A DNA stretch of 49,172 nt from Trichomonas tenax (taxonomy: Eukaryota > Parabasalia > Trichomonadida > Trichomonadidae): the NCBI GenBank assembly GCA_023091735.1, contig JALKBU010000313.1, forward strand, positions 1 to 49,172. Direction: 5' to 3'. The notes beneath the pieces are model-generated. The model saw nothing but the letters and a program-made list of their open reading frames with translations. It did not search any database and was not told the DNA's origin. Each line of letters starts with the position of its first letter. The first letter of the stretch is position 1. Shown piece after piece: positions 36,911-45,014 of this stretch. The translations under genes and the position numbers were made by a program.

Positions 36911-37900
36911 ATGTGTGAGCTTCTCTTGCCCAACAGGATTCCGGGAACTGATCGCTACTCGAAACATGATGAGCGGGATTTTATCAATCCTTTCCAGATA
37001 TCCTTGGTAGCACCAGATAGTCCCGATTATCTGAACATATCAACGGATTCGTTCGACCGAATATATTTTTCAAATCCTCCGAACGTCGTTGATAATTGTA
37101 GGGAATACACAGACCAAGTCTGTAATTACCTGCAACAGCATGAAAATGAAATATATCAGAAACCAAAGTCGATTTCAATATCAAAAGAAGACCGTGCGGC
37201 TTTAATTGATTGGATTTTGTGGGTCTGTTATGAATTCAACTTCACTGATGAAACTTTCTTCTCAGCAATTACAATGATAGATAAAATTTTCCAAGAAATC
37301 ATGATTGACCGATCTTATCTTCAATTCTACGGCGCAAACGCAGTTTGGATTGCTAGCAAACTCAATGAAACTCAAACTCCTTCCGTCGAAGACTTCGTTA
37401 GTCTTTGTAATTACGAATTTAAAGCAGAAGAATTTTGTAAGTTCGAAAAAGAGATTTTGACGCTGTGTCACTTCAATGTGATTGAACCTACCACTGATTC
37501 TTTCACATCTGCGTTTTTAAACCAAATTCCTTCAGATCCGAATTTTAATGAATGCGCAAAGATGCTTATGTATGCATCTGTTTATTCTCCTGACCATGCA
37601 AACCTTAAGCCTTCACATGATGGATTGGCAGTAATTACTATTTCTAAGCAAATTACTGATTATCCTATGAATCTTGTTGTTATTCCTCGTTCTCTTCAGT
37701 ATTTTGAAGAAAAAGAACTGAATCAGGCCACATTGTCATTATTAGATGGCCTCAAAATTGCTATTTCATCGAGAAATAACTCGTTTTTCATGAAATTTGC
37801 TGATTTCTTGCAATACAATACCATTAACTATGATGAACTCATAGAGAAAACAAAAGGTCTTATTGCAAGAAACTCTCTTTCTTCATCTTTAGAATCATAA
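36911..37900 (+). CDS. A/B-type cyclin
   Basis: 329 residues. The cyclin N-box spans about 72-195: YTDQVCNYLQQHENEIYQKP, then DRAALIDWILWVCYEFNFTD (the conserved R..LIDWL...), ETFFSAITMIDKIF, LQFYGANAVWIASKLNET, and FEKEILTLCHFNV. A second, weaker helical box follows (about 195-290). The conserved Arg and Lys of the CDK contact are R94 (EDRAALIDW) and the K of IASKLNE. No obvious D-box in the short N-terminus. Partner would be a CDK, with CKS1 (5327-5575) as an accessory; the two genes are not linked closely. Ends TAA followed by A-rich DNA. Confidence 0.88.
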   Translation: MCELLLPNRIPGTDRYSKHDERDFINPFQISLVAPDSPDYLNISTDSFDRIYFSNPPNVVDNCREYTDQVCNYLQQHENEIYQKPKSISISKEDRAALIDWILWVCYEFNFTDETFFSAITMIDKIFQEIMIDRSYLQFYGANAVWIASKLNETQTPSVEDFVSLCNYEFKAEEFCKFEKEILTLCHFNVIEPTTDSFTSAFLNQIPSDPNFNECAKMLMYASVYSPDHANLKPSHDGLAVITISKQITDYPMNLVVIPRSLQYFEEKELNQATLSLLDGLKIAISSRNNSFFMKFADFLQYNTINYDELIEKTKGLIARNSLSSSLES

Positions 37901-38014
37901 AATTTATACTTTCACTTCATCAAATTTCGTGTATTTCATTGTGGGGGCAAACATTTTCTTTGATAAAACAAATAATTTAAACATAGAAATTAAAACAAAG
38001 ATATAAATATCTAA

Positions 38015-38866
38015 CTAAGTGTTAGATGCAACATAGAAAATTACAGCCGCGCATGTTGCTATCAAAAACATTGGCAATGAACTTCCTGTGGCAACCTCAT
38101 CTCTCGCTTTTTTAATTTCATTAACAATCCGATTTGTTCTTTGTGCCTCAATCCTCATTTCATCTATTTCGCGTTGTATAGAAAATCTGTCTGGTTCTAG
38201 AAGTGAGCAAACTTGATTCAACTGATTTGTGTTCGGAATTCGTAAAGGTTTGCGATCAATTTTTGCTTGGTCAATTGTCGTTAAATATTCTTCAGATGAT
38301 TCACGAAGACCCTGCAGCTGCGAGTGAATGGCGATATATTGAGAAGCGTGGCGTGGAGGAACAAATAAACCAGCTGTAGGACGAGCTTCGATCGGCTGGA
38401 CGACAATTTCACTAGAATTAAGTGGGAAAATATGTTTTGCGATAGCTTTGAAGAAATCATTTGCAATTTGATCTCTAAATGTTCCTCCGTTATAATTAAT
38501 TTCGAGTGTTAATGTTTCTACGCATCCTTCTTTGCAGTCTTCGACAGTTCTCCTGATTTCGGCTGAAAGATATGGTAAATTTGTCTTTAAAACCGATGAA
38601 ACGGATTGCTTTAGATTTTCTACTGTGAAATTTCTTGTTTCATGAACTATAACTTCATCACTTCCGAGCATTCGTTGCATGGGATCAGACCATCCAACAT
38701 TTATCCTGAATCTAACTAAACATGAATATTTTGATGGAAGCCACTCAAGGAGTGCACCATTTCCCTCGGTATGTATTTGCTTTTCAAAATCTGGATCTCT
38801 AAGTCTTGTCTGTATGAACTCTGACGCTGTCATATTGGGGAATCGCTGCGTAAAGCTACGCTTCAT
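38015..38866 (-). CDS. Tail-anchored protein, START/VASt-like
   Basis: 283 residues. Starts MKRSFTQRFPNMTASEFIQT; the opening half (SFTQRFPNMTASEFIQTRLR, then EWLPSKYSCLVRFRINVGWS, DEVIVHETRNFTVEN) has the feel of a START/VASt lipid-binding fold (F...FP..T..EF...lL.D..F). Residues about 195-255 are helical and charged (IDEMRIEAQRTNRIVNEIKK, coiled coil). The last 20 residues are one hydrophobic helix (SLPMFLIATCAAVIFYVASN) at the extreme end, so a tail anchor in ER or another membrane is likely. Inr TCACT lies 14 nt upstream. A role in sterol or lipid transfer is inference and needs a profile search. Confidence 0.6.
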   Translation of the reverse strand: MKRSFTQRFPNMTASEFIQTRLRDPDFEKQIHTEGNGALLEWLPSKYSCLVRFRINVGWSDPMQRMLGSDEVIVHETRNFTVENLKQSVSSVLKTNLPYLSAEIRRTVEDCKEGCVETLTLEINYNGGTFRDQIANDFFKAIAKHIFPLNSSEIVVQPIEARPTAGLFVPPRHASQYIAIHSQLQGLRESSEEYLTTIDQAKIDRKPLRIPNTNQLNQVCSLLEPDRFSIQREIDEMRIEAQRTNRIVNEIKKARDEVATGSSLPMFLIATCAAVIFYVASNT

Positions 38867-38877
38867 TCCCGGATAAA

Positions 38878-38924
38878 AGTGACAAATTGATCAATTTTGT
38901 CATAATTTACAAATTTACATGGCA
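38878..38924 (-). promoter_or_regulatory. Inr and shared upstream motif of the START/VASt-like gene
   Basis: TCACT (complement of 38878-38882) 14 nt before the ATG and TGCCATGTAAA (complement of 38914-38924) further out. Confidence 0.5.
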
Positions 38925-39216
38925 AAATTTCAAATACATCACTTCTTTGTTGCTTTGATCCAGATAGCCCACATGGGAAATAATCTTAAAATGCCGCGAA
39001 TAAAACTTGGTTAAAAAATTTTCATTAATCCAAAATTAGCGTTTGATGAGCTGATATTTTCATAACAGGCTCTTTTCCTCTCATATTGAACAGTCATACA
39101 GAATCCATTGTAAAATAATATTAAATATACATAACGAAAACAAATCGTTTAACATCAACTGTATTTAACCAAAACATAAAACAACAACACAACATATATA
39201 AAGGAAAATATAATAA
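38925..39216. other. Intergenic spacer
   Basis: No gene seen. Confidence 0.3.
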
Positions 39217-40140
39217 TTAATCAAAATGATTCATGCGATCTGTTGAGAAGAGACTTTTCTCTTGGACGTCCTTGAGATTTTCTTCTGAGCTTGAGTCATC
39301 ACCCGCTTGAACATTTAAGTTGACACCAATTGCTAAGAAAATGTATGGAATCACATAAACAACAGAGTCAACCATCAAATAGTCTGCTGAGAAGAGATTC
39401 CTGTTCTGATTCTTGACAAAGAAAAACAGTCTATATGAATAATATGGGATGCAACCAACAATTAACAAAGCAGAACGGAGAAATAGAACAAAGGATAGGA
39501 TTATGAGACCGTACTGATAAATTTTGATCTTCTGAACGCTCATATAAGTTTTGAGAACATCAGGATTCGACATAAATAGTCTGAACATTGCGTAAAGGAA
39601 AAATGTATCTGATATAGCTGTGATAAAACATGTGCTAAAGTGAGGAATGAATCGATCTGTCGAATCATAACTTGAATCAACTGGTGTAGAAATATAAACA
39701 GCTGGAGGGATAAGGCCGACGAAAATTATAATGTATGCAATGATTTTTATAGCTCTTAACTCGAAATTTGAAAATATTTTGCACATTTCGAAAGAATTAA
39801 TTAAATAATTCATCATGAACATGAATGGACAATGATCTAATCCGGATCCAAGAGACCAACAGAACGTTTTTAATGGAGAAAGTTCGAATGCTGTTGCATT
39901 TAATAAAATTAATTGAGTAACTGTTGTTGTACAAAAGCCGAAAAACCAGAAATATAGAGCTGCTCGTAGTGATGAATCATGTGTTTTGATGTATTGAGTG
40001 AAAAGAGTTAAAAATTGATAGAGATAAAATAGAATAATCGCAATATAAACAACATTTCTGATCTGTGTTGATGGTGTCAGGCATTCTATCATTGACGGGA
40101 TTGAATAACATGTGTCATTAAAGTATTGTTCGAGTCCCAT
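39217..40140 (-). CDS. Seven-transmembrane protein, unknown family
   Basis: 307 residues with seven hydrophobic helices: NVVYIAIILFYLYQFLTLF, AALYFWFFGFCTTTVTQLIL, CPFMFMMNYLINS, IKIIAYIIIFVGLIPPAVYI, FSTCFITAISDTFFLYAMFR, YGLIILSFVLFLRSALLIVG and VVYVIPYIFLAIGVNLNV. The N-terminus is short with Cys (C11, C20) and the C-terminus is acidic/Ser-rich, probably cytosolic. GPCR-like topology, but no DRY or NPxxY motif is evident. An Inr-like TCATT sits 25 nt upstream. Trichomonads have many such lineage-specific proteins; a plant THH1/TOM1-like relation is one guess. Not assigned. Confidence 0.7.
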   Translation of the reverse strand: MGLEQYFNDTCYSIPSMIECLTPSTQIRNVVYIAIILFYLYQFLTLFTQYIKTHDSSLRAALYFWFFGFCTTTVTQLILLNATAFELSPLKTFCWSLGSGLDHCPFMFMMNYLINSFEMCKIFSNFELRAIKIIAYIIIFVGLIPPAVYISTPVDSSYDSTDRFIPHFSTCFITAISDTFFLYAMFRLFMSNPDVLKTYMSVQKIKIYQYGLIILSFVLFLRSALLIVGCIPYYSYRLFFFVKNQNRNLFSADYLMVDSVVYVIPYIFLAIGVNLNVQAGDDSSSEENLKDVQEKSLFSTDRMNHFD

Positions 40141-40467
40141 AAATTTCTATTCTTCAAAAAAAAATGAAATAAACTTTAAGCAAAATTGCTGCTCACAATG
40201 AACTTAACATTACCCTTTCTTCATGGAATCACACTGAACATATTTCCAAATTCATTTCTATAATAAAGCTATAATAACCTTTCACAGCAAAATAAATGTT
40301 AATGCGGTTACTGTAGAAATAGAATTTTGGATATTTGATATCAACAACCTATATTATTCGATTGATACCATAATTATAATAACTTAAGACTATTAGGTGT
40401 GTTTCAAATACATGAGAATCGTATAAAATCGTCATTCATATTAATAAAAAGAAATGTTTATTAAAAA

Positions 40468-40749
40468 TTAAAGACCACCGCGAACACGAAGAGTTTGCTT
40501 GATTGTGGGGAGTTTTTTGATGCCTTCGGGGCCTTGGGTGCCTTCGGTAATTTGATAATCTTTGATGCTTTTGCCTGGTTGTATTGTCATTCCATTAAAA
40601 GTTAAAAAAGTCTGTCTAATATTAGTGATATGAGTTTCTTTAGCAACTTGAACAATTAAATCGTCTGTTGACATATTTTCTGATACATACATTCTCACTT
40701 CTTGGTTGTCTGCTCTCATGACGATGATCTGAAACTGTTTATCAGACAT
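40468..40749 (-). CDS. Divergent ubiquitin-like protein ending in RGG-L
   Basis: 93 residues. The ubiquitin fold is recognisable: QIIVMRADNQEVRMYVSENM (beta1-2), TDDLIVQVAKETHITNIRQT (helix), FLTFNGMTIQPGKSIKDYQI (the [20 protein letters not shown] region), then TLRVRGGL at the end, where ubiquitin has LRLRGG. It carries an extra loop of about 14 residues (EGTQGPEGIKKLPTIK) between the DYQI strand and the tail, and one Leu after the diglycine that would have to be cleaved before conjugation. The overall identity is too low to be ubiquitin or NEDD8. A separate trichomonad Ubl is the best description. Confidence 0.75.
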   Translation of the reverse strand: MSDKQFQIIVMRADNQEVRMYVSENMSTDDLIVQVAKETHITNIRQTFLTFNGMTIQPGKSIKDYQITEGTQGPEGIKKLPTIKQTLRVRGGL

Positions 40750-41378
40750 TAGGCTATAATAAAAATGTTGGAAAAAAAAAATAATTTTTCAATAGAATTC
40801 AAAAATGAGCTCAAAACTCAGTATTTAGATTTGCCATTGTATGGAGAATATGAAAATACATCAGCAAACTTTGTAACGACATTTTCGAAAACCTTTTTCC
40901 GAATTTTTCGATTTAGCGAAAGATATCGAACTAATTTTTACTCGGCATCTCCATGTATCCCAGTTATAAATCAATGAAAGATGAGTCGCTATTTTGGATC
41001 ACCAATCTGTCTATCAAATACTAGAGTTTGTGAAGCTTAACATCTCTTTTGCGAAATATATGAAAATCAGTCATTAAGCAGTCACTTTACAGCGAAATAA
41101 TATATATAATAAATATAAACATGCAAAAGCTTTTTGCAATTATATATACAGTAGCAAGCAAAATCCTCACTCATTAATTATTTCATTACTATATAATGAT
41201 CATTCAAACAGCAAAGGATATTATTTCATATTGCATTATTGGAAATAAAATAGATAAATTAAGATTCTATGAAGCTGATATGAATGCAAGTGGGTATTAC
41301 CTGGAACTCAGAATTCGAGTATTGAGAGGTCCTTCCAAGAGAATATTTTGTTATTATTTATTTTCTGAAACTAGTGTG
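40750..41378. other. Intergenic; a doubtful ORF of 70 residues
   Basis: An ORF on the plus strand at 40765-40977 (MLEKKNNFSIEFKNELKTQY...) starts 15 bp from the Ubl gene, head to head. It has no recognisable family and is listed only as doubtful. The remainder is AT-rich without structure. Confidence 0.25.
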
Positions 41379-42077
41379 TTATTCTTCGGGTGGTTCAATT
41401 GACCGTAGTAATATCTTTTCTTTTATTGAATCAATGTTAAATGTTGAAATCCAAGTTGTCCCTGAGCTTATTATAACGCCGGATTGGCTCATGTTATCTT
41501 TCTCAGAAAAATTAATTTTGATAGGATTCGGTTGAAATGTTCCTGAGTTAATCTGAATGAAATTATATCTCTTGTCTACCTTTGAATCACTTGTAGAGAA
41601 TTTTGGTTCCAAAGTTACATTTGTAAGCAAATGAATTGTTGCTTTTCTATATTCATAAGGATTTTGTGTTACTGCGGGTTGTGAGATTTCTCTATTCGTA
41701 AATTGTTCATTGAAGCTGATTTCACATATAAATTTTGGGTGCTTTATTAAGTGTAATAATATTTGTGGTTCTCCTAATGTTGGAATATCATAAGCAACCC
41801 AACTTTTGAAGTCTGATGGTATTGATTCGATCTTTCGCTCAATAAAACCAGATTTAGAAAGTGAAGATTTAATTGTTGGAATAGGAAGACAAAAAAGTCG
41901 ACTAACTTGACTGTAATCTAAGTACAGAAGTTTCTCATCAAAAGATATCCCCAAATTATAAAGTTCTATCGATGGTGATTCAGAAAATCGAGTTGCGAAG
42001 AGAATTGCTTGTTTTATTCGTGAACAAATGTTGACTTTCGACGGATCTCTTTTCTCTTATCTAAATTCTAAAAGCAT
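41379..42077 (-). pseudogene. Initiator-binding-domain-like protein with an early stop (tentative)
   Basis: From ATG 42077 six codons (MLLEFR), then TAA at 42057-42059, then open for 225 residues to TGA... at 41379 side: EKRDPSKVNICSRIKQAILF, LLYLDYSQVSRLFCLPIPTI, KSSLSKSGFIERK, DFKSWVAYDIPT. A helical N-terminal unit with the pattern hydrophobic-L-x-F-x-(4)-T-h-x-x-x-L-x-x-x-G-F, then W, recalls the winged-helix initiator-binding domain of trichomonad IBP39-like proteins, which bind the Inr. This is by eye and weak. The rest is beta-rich without a name. A single nonsense change or a start further in could explain the stop. Confidence 0.35.
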
Positions 42078-42240
42078 TTTTCTTTAATCTTTTTCGTAAG
42101 AAATATTTTAAAAAAAAAAAATAAACTTGATTTTGAGTTCATACTATTCTACGCTCATGTGGTTTCACTTTTTGCTATTATATTTTTATGTGAAAATATA
42201 TTTTAGGAAATAAGGTTAATATAAATTGACATAAGGTTAT

Positions 42241-42260
42241 AGTGACTTACGTAAGTCACT
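42241..42260. repeat. Perfect 20-bp palindrome AGTGACTTACGTAAGTCACT
   Basis: Exactly self-complementary. Sits just upstream of beta-helix family sequence, after AAGGTTAATATAAATTGACA-type DNA shared in part with the glycine-rich family promoters. Confidence 0.8.
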
Positions 42261-42273
42261 TATGCCTCACTGA

Positions 42274-43215
42274 GTCGATATTCACTTATCTTGGAGCTTG
42301 GAAGACGTTTCTGATGAACCTTATGTCAATACATCGAATAATTGGTACTTTAAATACGTTTTATTCCAAAATTTATCCCCCGGAGCAATTGTCAATGAAG
42401 CAGGAAAACAAAACGATATATGTTTAGTTGAGAATTGCCATTTCCAACGGATCACTCGTACCGGAGATGGAGCTTCAATAAGATATTTCAGTGCCGGGCA
42501 ATTTGTTCAAAATAAAATTTTCTCAACCAAAAATTCGTGTACTCTTGGAGGTCAGCATTGCCATGTTATAATATCCGATATTGATGGATATAAAAATCAA
42601 TTTAATAATTCCGCTAATTATGATTGCAAAGGTGGTAATGGAATTGGTTACTCTCTTAAAAACGGAAATATGATGTGTAATGGAATTAACCATACATATT
42701 GTTGAATAACTCATTCTGGGTTTGAAGTTAAATCTGATAAGTTTCTGACAAAAATCATTTTTAGTTCTCATATTAATAATGGAAAGCCTACAGTAGATTA
42801 TTGTTTAGTATCTGAGGTGAGTCCTTCTTTGATATTGAATCTGAATATTGTCAATAACACTGTCTCTTCCAATGACTTGATTTGTGCATATGCTGGATGC
42901 AACTGTGAAATGACGAATTGTTCTATTATTAACAATTCGATTACTGGTAACATATTCTATATTGCATCATCAGGCACATTTTCTATAATTTCGTGTTATT
43001 TAGAAAATGCAAATATGAACATCGGAAATGCTAACACAAATTGAATGTCAACAGCATCGCTTATTAATTCATTAGTGTTGATGCGAGACTGCAATATTGT
43101 TGATTCCTTTGGTCCCCCAAATCAAAACACTCAATATGATGACTTTTTGCATGGCCCCATTATTCAAATATTTATTCAGACTGTTTTATTCGATCCAAGT
43201 GAATTAAGCAACTAA
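42274..43215 (+). pseudogene. Beta-helix (Pmp-like) family gene, copy 3, two stops
   Basis: One reading frame from about 42274 to TAA 43213-43215 with only two in-frame stops, TGA at 42703-42705 and TGA at 43042-43044. Reads SLEDVSDEPYVNTSNNWYFK, NLSPGAIVNEAGKQNDICLV, ENCHFQRITRTGDGASIRYF, GGQHCHVIISDIDGYKNQFN, then LNIVNNTVSSNDLICAYAGC and CSIINNSITGNIFYIASSGT. It is related to copy 2 (NLNPNGAI versus NLSPGAI; GWGCHSW versus GGQHCHV) but clearly diverged. Coiled beta-strand periodicity with N/S turns. No ATG in frame; the start is probably lost. Confidence 0.6.
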
Positions 43216-43819
43216 TCAAGCGTATTAATTAAAAAAATATCCAAAATCTGCAGTGACATTCCAAAAAAAAGTGAGCTCGAGAGAGTTTTTGAGTGAATTT
43301 CTTCCAATCAACAAAATACCATATTGGGAGAATCAAATGGTAACTAGAGATGGATGTATATAATATTTTTATACAAATACAAACGGAATGAACATGAAAC
43401 CTCATTTCAAATAATGAAATGATAAATATCTGAAATGAGTTCTCATATGATGCTAACATATGAGCTATTTAGAAGTTTCGAGCACCAAATTAATAAATAG
43501 ATTTAGTTATTGAATGGTTCTGTAAAAACTGAATTATTGATGGAAATTTCAATATGAATTGAATTAATATGAAATTAACTTTAGTATTGAATAATATTTA
43601 TGTATAAAAGTTTGAGATTACATATGTCTAGAAGGAAAGTTCTAATTCAAAGTCAATGATTCTGAATTGAGAATTGATGCAAAAAGAATTATATTTTCAT
43701 TTGTGAAATGCACGAAAGTTCCATGAAATCATGTAGGCAGTATATCCCTTAAGTTTGGAGATAAGAAGTTCATTAAGGTTATTCTATGGAAAAAATAATC
43801 GTTCAGACTTAAAAAAAAA
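43216..43819. other. Intergenic with two small hairpins
   Basis: CTCATTTC (43401-43408)/GAAATGAG (43432-43439) and CTCATATG (43442-43449)/CATATGAG (43457-43464), adjacent. No gene. Confidence 0.4.
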
Positions 43820-44209
43820 ATGGGTTGTTGTTCATCAAAAATCCAAGATCCAGAGGGATATAAGGCGTACGGGAAAATGGGAATTCCCGCGCAGGAATCT
43901 ATAGATTTCATCATCAAGCAAGGACAAACTCCAGAAAGTTACGTCAAAGAAATCGTCGCGACGCCGTTATTAAAAGGCGTTAATTTTGCAACTGTCGATG
44001 ATGATGCGCTTGACTCTGATTCTGACTCCGTTGATAACGACATTATCGAAAATTTGTTAAATGAGGAAGATGAAGAAGAGCAAGAGAAGCCAAAAGAAGC
44101 AGAAAAGGCCAAAAAGGAAAAGAATGATAATGGCGACAACGTTAAATTCGAAGATGTCAATAGTAAAGACGAAGAAATTGATTCCGAAGATGAAAAAGAA
44201 GAAATCTAA
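43820..44209 (+). CDS. Acidic protein with N-myristoylation/palmitoylation signal
   Basis: 129 residues. MGCCSSK is a strong dual acylation start: G2 for N-myristoylation, C3 and C4 for palmitoylation, and S6 for myristoyl-transferase preference, so plasma-membrane attachment is likely. Residues about 8-60 are a compact region (DPEGYKAYGKMGIPAQESID, PESYVKEIVATPLLKGVNF) that fits the LAMTOR1/p18-like class of small lipidated scaffold proteins only loosely. Residues 61-129 are a disordered, highly acidic tail (DSDSDSVDND, EEDEEEQEKPKEAEKAKKEK). Family unknown. Confidence 0.65.
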   Translation: MGCCSSKIQDPEGYKAYGKMGIPAQESIDFIIKQGQTPESYVKEIVATPLLKGVNFATVDDDALDSDSDSVDNDIIENLLNEEDEEEQEKPKEAEKAKKEKNDNGDNVKFEDVNSKDEEIDSEDEKEEI

Positions 44210-44690
44210 CTTGATTTCTTAGTTTTTATCATAGGCAATTAGATTGTTGTTGAAATATTGAGTATTATTACAGAGTTCCCAAATTTATCTGAAATCATTT
44301 TATGAAACACTTAACTGTTCTGATTCTATTTTATCAGATGATTGTTTCTATATGATCTGATCTATTTGGTTTACTCAGATTTCTTGTTATTGGAATAAAA
44401 TTTGTTGGTGTTTTATCTTTATTGGTAACGCAGCCTCAAAATGATAATGTAGTTAAACAAGAACCTAAATAAGACATACTTAAATGTATTTTATCAATAT
44501 TCAAAAAAATTAAAAATCAATATAAATTTTGATAATACATTAAAACAGAGACATAAAAGCTGTCTTTCAAAGTGTAGGTTTCGTGGTATTTAATAAAATT
44601 TCTTAACTTTGATGACTCTTATAGGCTACTGGAGTATATTCTAAATGGCATGATTTCAGATCTTGAAATTCTATAAATAAGTTGTATATT
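44210..44690. other. Intergenic spacer
   Basis: No gene or strong repeat. Confidence 0.3.
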
Positions 44691-44701
44691 TGTCATGTAA
44701 A
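44691..44701 (+). promoter_or_regulatory. TGTCATGTAAA motif copy
   Basis: Shared upstream motif in reverse orientation, about 315 bp before the LRR-PP2C start; weaker support because of the distance. Confidence 0.3.
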
Positions 44702-44993
44702 TATTTACTTGATAGATACATTGATCAAAATCAAACTCATCGTTTTGATTAAAAATTTGATGATTTTATTATAATGCATTGTATGTGTATTGTTCAATCA
44801 AATTAACCAAAAATTGTTTGAAATTGTCCCATGCAACTACAATCAGTCAAAAATTTGATGAAATATATTCATTCTAAACAATACACTATCGATCAGCACA
44901 ATAATAAATAAATTCAAAGACTCTGTTCGGTTTTTTTAAAAGCGTGAAAAAGGATACAAAAAGATGCGGCGAGCTCTTGCGCCCATCGATCCA

Positions 44994-44998
44994 TCATA
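44994..44998 (+). promoter_or_regulatory. Trichomonad Inr TCATA
   Basis: Fits TCA+1Y(T/A), with 19 nt to ATG 45015. It lies inside the longer ORF that opens at ATG 44964, so the shorter start is favoured. Confidence 0.45.
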
Positions 44999-45014
44999 CT
45001 TTGACAAACCGAAA

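Noticed and set aside
18937..43044. TGA read as an amino acid (reassigned code)
   Set aside because: Several pseudogenes have in-frame TGA, but intact genes use TGG for Trp, CHD ends at TGA, and the same pseudogenes also contain TAA, TAG and frameshifts.
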